Assembly: GCF_008728515.1 (NCBI RefSeq)
Contig: NC_044980.1
Coordinates: forward strand, 58,463,590 to 58,527,589
Direction: 5' to 3'
Source of the DNA: Papio anubis
Taxonomy: Eukaryota; Chordata; Mammalia; Primates; Cercopithecidae
DNA length: 64,000 bases
Both the position numbers and the translations under genes were made by a program. Under the pieces are notes generated by a model. The model saw nothing but the letters and a program-made list of their open reading frames with translations, was not told the origin of the DNA and did not search any database. The number at the start of each line of letters is the position of its first letter. Within the stretch, counting starts at the first letter, position 1. Positions 60,481 through 64,000 of the stretch are shown in pieces.

Positions 60481-60720
60481 AATGTTATAATGCTTAGATG
60501 TAAATAAATATTTACATGTTACTTGTTTTACTTTAGAGTAGCAATAACCAATTGGAAGATACAACAAAAGATAAAACAAAAACTAATTCACAATAGCAAC
60601 TAAGAATATAAGATATCTAGTAATGTAAATAAGAACATTACAGTCCTCTACAAAGAAAACAACTTTACTTGGAAAAATAAGAAAAATATTGATGAAACAT
60701 AGACTTGTTCTATTCTTGAA
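60481..60720 (+). repeat. L1M ORF2 fragment with source-like 105-bp segment
   Basis: The part 60586-60720 ('attcacaatagcaactaag', 'ctagtaatgtaaataag', 'tctacaaagaaaacaac') is decayed sense L1 ORF2. The upstream part 60481-60585 ('attggaagatacaacaaaag') reads on into it without a break, in the order expected of L1M. The same 105 bp reappears at 63424-63530 without the ORF2 continuation. Confidence 0.6.
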
Positions 60721-60769
60721 ATGTATAAATGTTTATTTTAAAAATAAAAATTCTTGCACTATAAGTTGA

Positions 60770-61515
60770 ATTAAATTCCCTTTGTAGAAAGTGGAGTTTC
60801 CTCTTCAAAAAAACTTTCTTCCCCATCTAATTAAAATTAAATAATAACTTATCTTAAAAACAAATTTTATTCAAAAACCTATACTAACATTCTTAAATAT
60901 CTCCTAGCCATGATAAAAAAAAAATGCTTTATATTCTTAACTCCCACAATTTACCCTAAATATTAACCCTAACATACTTTTACTAGTCCAAACAAACATT
61001 AAATCATAGCCTGTTCCTCTTATTTAAAAGTGATTTTACCTTCCTCAACATTCCAGAAGTTACTTCCTCCTTCCTTTGTTCTCCTCTGCCTTTGCCTTTT
61101 TAAAAAAATTCTAAGTTACTAATCAATCAAAACACATACAAAATATAAAGTCCCATTCCAACCAATAAAAACCAAACACAACAATAAACACATCAAATTA
61201 TAAATAATCCTGTCTCCTTTGTTCAATATGCTCTCATAACAAAACTACTGACAAATATACCCTTTCTACAAAAAACAAAAATAGCCTTATTAAAAAAATT
61301 AGATTTATATTCAAATACTATTTATTTACAACACCAAAAAACAAACATTTCAAACACCATGAAAACAAATAAGACAAATAAGAATACAATTCGAAATTAT
61401 AAATGACAAGGTTCATAAAGTCTTATCCTACTAGATAAATGAAACATAAAAATGATAAGGTTTAAAACAATAAAACACTATCAACAATAATATACAATCA
61501 ATGGAACAGAACACA
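60770..61515 (+). repeat. G-poor block, possibly ERVL/MaLR internal sequence
   Basis: About 750 bp almost lacking G on the plus strand while C and A are plentiful. Stretches such as 'gtttcctcttcaaaaaaac', 'tctcctagccatgataaaa' and 'actaatcaatcaaaacaca' recall internal regions of MaLR-type retroelements, but I cannot confirm the family. No frame above 60 codons occurs. Confidence 0.35.
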
Positions 61516-61536
61516 TCTCTTAAAAACAGAGGCCTG

Positions 61537-61642
61537 CTAGAGTAGTTCTCACACCTAAGCATTCACAGGAATCATCTGAGGAGTAAGGAAATACTGCGAA
61601 ACTCTGGGCTTCAACTCAAAATTTCTAAATCAAGACTTCTAA
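61537..61642 (+). repeat. MER5A-type hAT fragment
   Basis: 'gagtagttctcacacctaagc', 'caggaatcatctgagg', 'gaaactctgggcttcaactc' and 'aatttctaaatcaagac' follow the MER5A order in sense orientation. The right end is missing. Confidence 0.65.
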
Positions 61643-62370
61643 TTGGTCCCAGTCCTACACTCCTACATGAGCCCAAACCTTCCTGACAATGATAATCAGA
61701 GAGAAAATAAACCAGTCAATCATCTTGGTGGCTGTAATCCCAGAGTAACTCATACAAGAGCTGTAAGTCATACAAGGAGGTATACAAGGATAGGGGTACT
61801 CTGCCTTTTCCAAGAGTAGAGCAGGAAAGGAGATGAGAATATGCAACTACATCGTTCATGAACTAAAATGACCTGACTATGGCATCTATAGGTCTAGACA
61901 AATTCAAAGGAGTGCTTGAATATATGTGTCTATACAGACCCACAGAGTTTTGCCTGTTGTCTCTTTTTTTGACTCTATTCATTGGGACATTAAAAGAAAG
62001 TATTTTGAGTTGTCTCTGTATATATGAATCCAAGCATTCATGTTTACATGTTTATTTTCATTTACACTGCCTTCTCACCCAGTAAGACACTAGAACAGTT
62101 TTATGATTCTACCAACTACAGTGCCAGGGTTTCCATGACTTTTAATTACCAAGTTATTCAATACATTGAGTTACTATGGTGAGCTAACACAACAGGCCTC
62201 TACATAGTTCGTTCTTAGTAATTATTCAAATACCAGTTGGCTTTTTTCAAGTGTGTGTGAACCACATTAAGCATGTATAGTCATAATTATGCAAAGAAAC
62301 CATAGCTTATTTCTGCTTTATTGTATGGAAAGCAATTGATTTAAGGGTTTTCAAGCATTTGAACTGGAAT
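61643..62370. other. Unassigned sequence
   Basis: No gene or repeat is recognised. Frames at 61655-61846 and 61879-62085 have no domain. Confidence 0.4.
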
Positions 62371-62380
62371 AATTGTCAGG

Positions 62381-62476
62381 TTTTTTTTTTTTTTTTTTTT
62401 TTGAGACAGAGTTTCTCTCTGTCACCCAGGCTGGAGTGCAGTGGCGCGATCTCGGCTCACTGCAAGCTCTGCCTCC
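62381..62476 (-). mobile_element. 5'-truncated AluY, reverse, 96 bp
   Basis: A T-tail of about 22 is followed by only the last ~74 bp of Alu ('gagacagagtttctctctgtc', 'cagtggcgcgatctcggctcac', 'gcaagctctgcctcc'). The 10-bp target-site duplication aattgtcagg is perfect at 62371-62380 and 62477-62486. Three retained CpGs and AluY-type 'gcaagct' suggest a recent insertion. Internal truncation is uncommon for Alu. Confidence 0.95.
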
Positions 62477-62560
62477 AATTGTCAGGCTTTTTAAAAAAAT
62501 CATGTTAGAAATCCACATCATGCCACAAACTTACTTTTGAAAAATAAAATCAGATAAAAT

Positions 62561-62975
62561 TGTAAAATTATAGAAGTTTATTGCTCATACAAAAAAAGTA
62601 GTTCACAAATCAGGAGACCACAGACTGAAAGTGGTAGGAAGCCTCCTCAGAGCTCTTAAAATGCAGTTTATAAAACATAAAAGAGTAAGTATTTCGACCA
62701 TGTTCACAATTGGCTGTTACATATTAACATTCTTTTTAAGGCAAGCAGGGCTGTTGAAGCTGATCTGTCTGTAGCTGATTGGTTTAGTTTCACTGAATCA
62801 TGCTGACAGAGATGAAAAGCTTCCATTTCATGTTTTGTTTTTTATTAGAAGCAGTATTTCAGGTAATCAGAATAACTCAAGTTTTGGCTACATGGCTATG
62901 GGCAGTTGGCCTTGAGGTATATCCAAATTGTGGTCTTCATTTTAATTTTTCTTTTGCATACTAAATTTTAGATAA
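62561..62975 (-). repeat. LTR-like element (ERVL-type), reverse
   Basis: The plus strand reads 'tgtaaaattatagaagtttattgctc', where 'agtttattgct' gives AGCAATAAAC on the minus strand, an AATAAA signal near the LTR 3' end. It continues with 'gaccacagactgaaagtgg', 'gcagtttataaaac', 'tcacaattggctgttac', 'gtagctgattggtttagtttcactg' and 'gggcagttggccttgagg'. The sequence and length (about 415 bp) look like an ERVL LTR. The name is not resolved. Confidence 0.55.
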
Positions 62976-63421
62976 ATGAAAGAAATAAAGATAAGGGACT
63001 CCAAATAAAAATAGGAAATATGCTTGAGGATCATAAAAATATAAAAGAGTATAAAAATCTGAGGATTTTGGTGGCACACACAGAACCTCTGTAATAATCA
63101 AAGCAATGAAAGATATTGACAAATGCTACTGAAAGATAGGATCTCAATAAAACCTCAAAAAATAAGTTTAAAAAAAAGTAATCTAGGCAAATTTTTTCTT
63201 GAAAAATTTTGTTAGATAAAATTTTGTTATTGTTAATATGCAGAGTGCTTACTGAGAAGAAAAATGATTTGTCAGTATCAAGAGGCATTTAAAAATTGAC
63301 TGCTCCCTCACTCCTGGCCCCATCAATTTATTTTCAGGAATTAGAAGGGAGACAGTATGCACAAAATGACTATGTCCATGCATCCTTTTAAGCAGGTAGT
63401 GTCCTGTGGCCAACAATGGTC
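62976..63421. other. Unassigned, possibly retroelement-related
   Basis: No gene is recognised. It may be internal sequence of the LTR element on its left, but I see no protein motif. A reverse frame of 85 codons at 63031-63288 is low-complexity Phe/Leu-rich. Confidence 0.35.
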
Positions 63422-63529
63422 ATAATGTTATAATGCTTAGATGTAAAATAAATATTTAAATATTACTTGTTCTACTCTAGAGTAGCAATAACAAATTGGA
63501 AGATACAACAAAAGACAAAACAGAAACTA
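63422..63529 (+). repeat. Inserted copy of the 60.5-kb segment
   Basis: 63424-63530 matches 60481-60585 in the same orientation at about 98 of 106 aligned positions (7 substitutions and one 1-bp indel by eye). The insert is bracketed by the 7-bp direct repeat aatggtc at 63415-63421 and 63530-63536. It has no A-tail and no terminal inverted repeats. It looks like a short templated insertion, not retrotransposition. Confidence 0.7.
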
Positions 63530-63536
63530 AATGGTC

Positions 63537-64000
63537 TTGGCAGTTAACAGGCTATGAAGCCAAGGCTGGGGTGGACCCAAAGAGCAATAATTAGGAGGTA
63601 AGGTGAAATTAAGCGCCAAGAAGACAAATCTAACAGAAATACCCAGTAAGGGTATTACCTGCATCAACCTGCAGGCACCCATTGCTCTGTTCTACACTCA
63701 GAGGCAGTGTTATTTGACCCTTTGCCAGCACTGCTAGCCACACACTTTTACTCTGTTGCTAGAAGGATAACAGTTAGGTATAAAGAAACGGAATGGAGAA
63801 AATATGAGGCGCCAGGTGGTGCCAGCAGAGTCTTAGGCACAGGTGTCTCTATAGGGCTCATGGCTTTACAGGAGACAGGTGGGGAATGCTTGAGCACACT
63901 GAGTTGCTTGGAAGGAAATGAAAATTTAAGAGTATTATCTCTACTTGGGTAAAACAACAGGAATTTTTATTTTCTTCTTCCTACTTTTCAAAGTTAAAAA
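63537..64000. other. Unassigned sequence to window end
   Basis: No gene is supported. Opposed overlapping frames at 63707-63952 (plus, 81 codons) and 63748-63957 (minus, 69 codons) lack domains. The composition is slightly richer in G and C than the window average and may be retroelement-derived. Confidence 0.35.

Noticed and set aside
1..64000. CRISPR arrays, bacterial operons, tRNA or rRNA genes
   Set aside because: No regularly spaced repeats, no ribosome-binding-site-led gene clusters, and no recognisable tRNA A/B boxes with a cloverleaf outside Alu-derived sequence. The repeat content is that of a primate nuclear genome.

Overview
The window looks like AT-rich primate nuclear DNA, most likely human or another catarrhine. 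Evidence for this is the dense Alu content (AluJ, AluS and AluY types), a primate-type L1, and LTRs that read as HERV9 (LTR12) and HERVK9 (MER9). These sit beside older mammalian repeats: MIR, L2, L1M, MaLR LTRs, and hAT and Tigger DNA transposons. I found no convincing protein-coding exon, tRNA, rRNA, CRISPR array or CpG island. Almost all open frames are chance or repeat-derived, so the window reads as intergenic or deep-intronic.

Layout. 0-6 kb: L2, AluJ, and an old L1M split by an MST (MaLR) LTR. 6-10 kb: mostly unassigned sequence with an L1 3' end, an AluY and a MIR. 10.0-12.2 kb: a 5'-truncated primate L1 with matching target-site duplications. 12.5 and 17.9 kb: two diverged copies of an unidentified ~240-bp sequence. 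13.9-14.8 kb: microsatellites and an MLT1 LTR. 16.1 kb: AluS. 20.6-21.5 kb: AluS next to a solo LTR12. 22-25.7 kb: L1M pieces with an AluS. 26.3-26.8 kb: a solo MER9 LTR. 27.6-30.1 kb: an old LTR and an L1M 3' half. 30.7-32.4 kb: MIR, L1M and AluY. 34.4-34.8 kb: a THE1/MSTA LTR. 38.6-40.3 kb: a MER2-type Tigger, a hAT element and a strangely degraded AluY. 40.3-50.8 kb: mostly unassigned, with MIRs, an L2 and a Tigger split by an AluJ. 50.8-54.9 kb: the 5' half of an old L1 with recognisable ORF1 and ORF2-endonuclease remnants. 55-64 kb: unassigned sequence, LTR-like pieces, AluJ, a G-poor block, MER5A, a short 5'-truncated AluY, and a duplicated ~106-bp segment.

No genes work together here. 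The biology is retrotransposon and DNA-transposon insertion, nesting and decay. The only likely regulatory sequences are the solo LTRs. I do not see a new system. The best leads are a short templated-looking insertion near 63.4 kb, an AluY whose body is far more degraded than its perfect target-site duplication, and the unidentified paired repeat at 12.5 and 17.9 kb. Repeat names come from remembered family consensus sequences, not from a database search.
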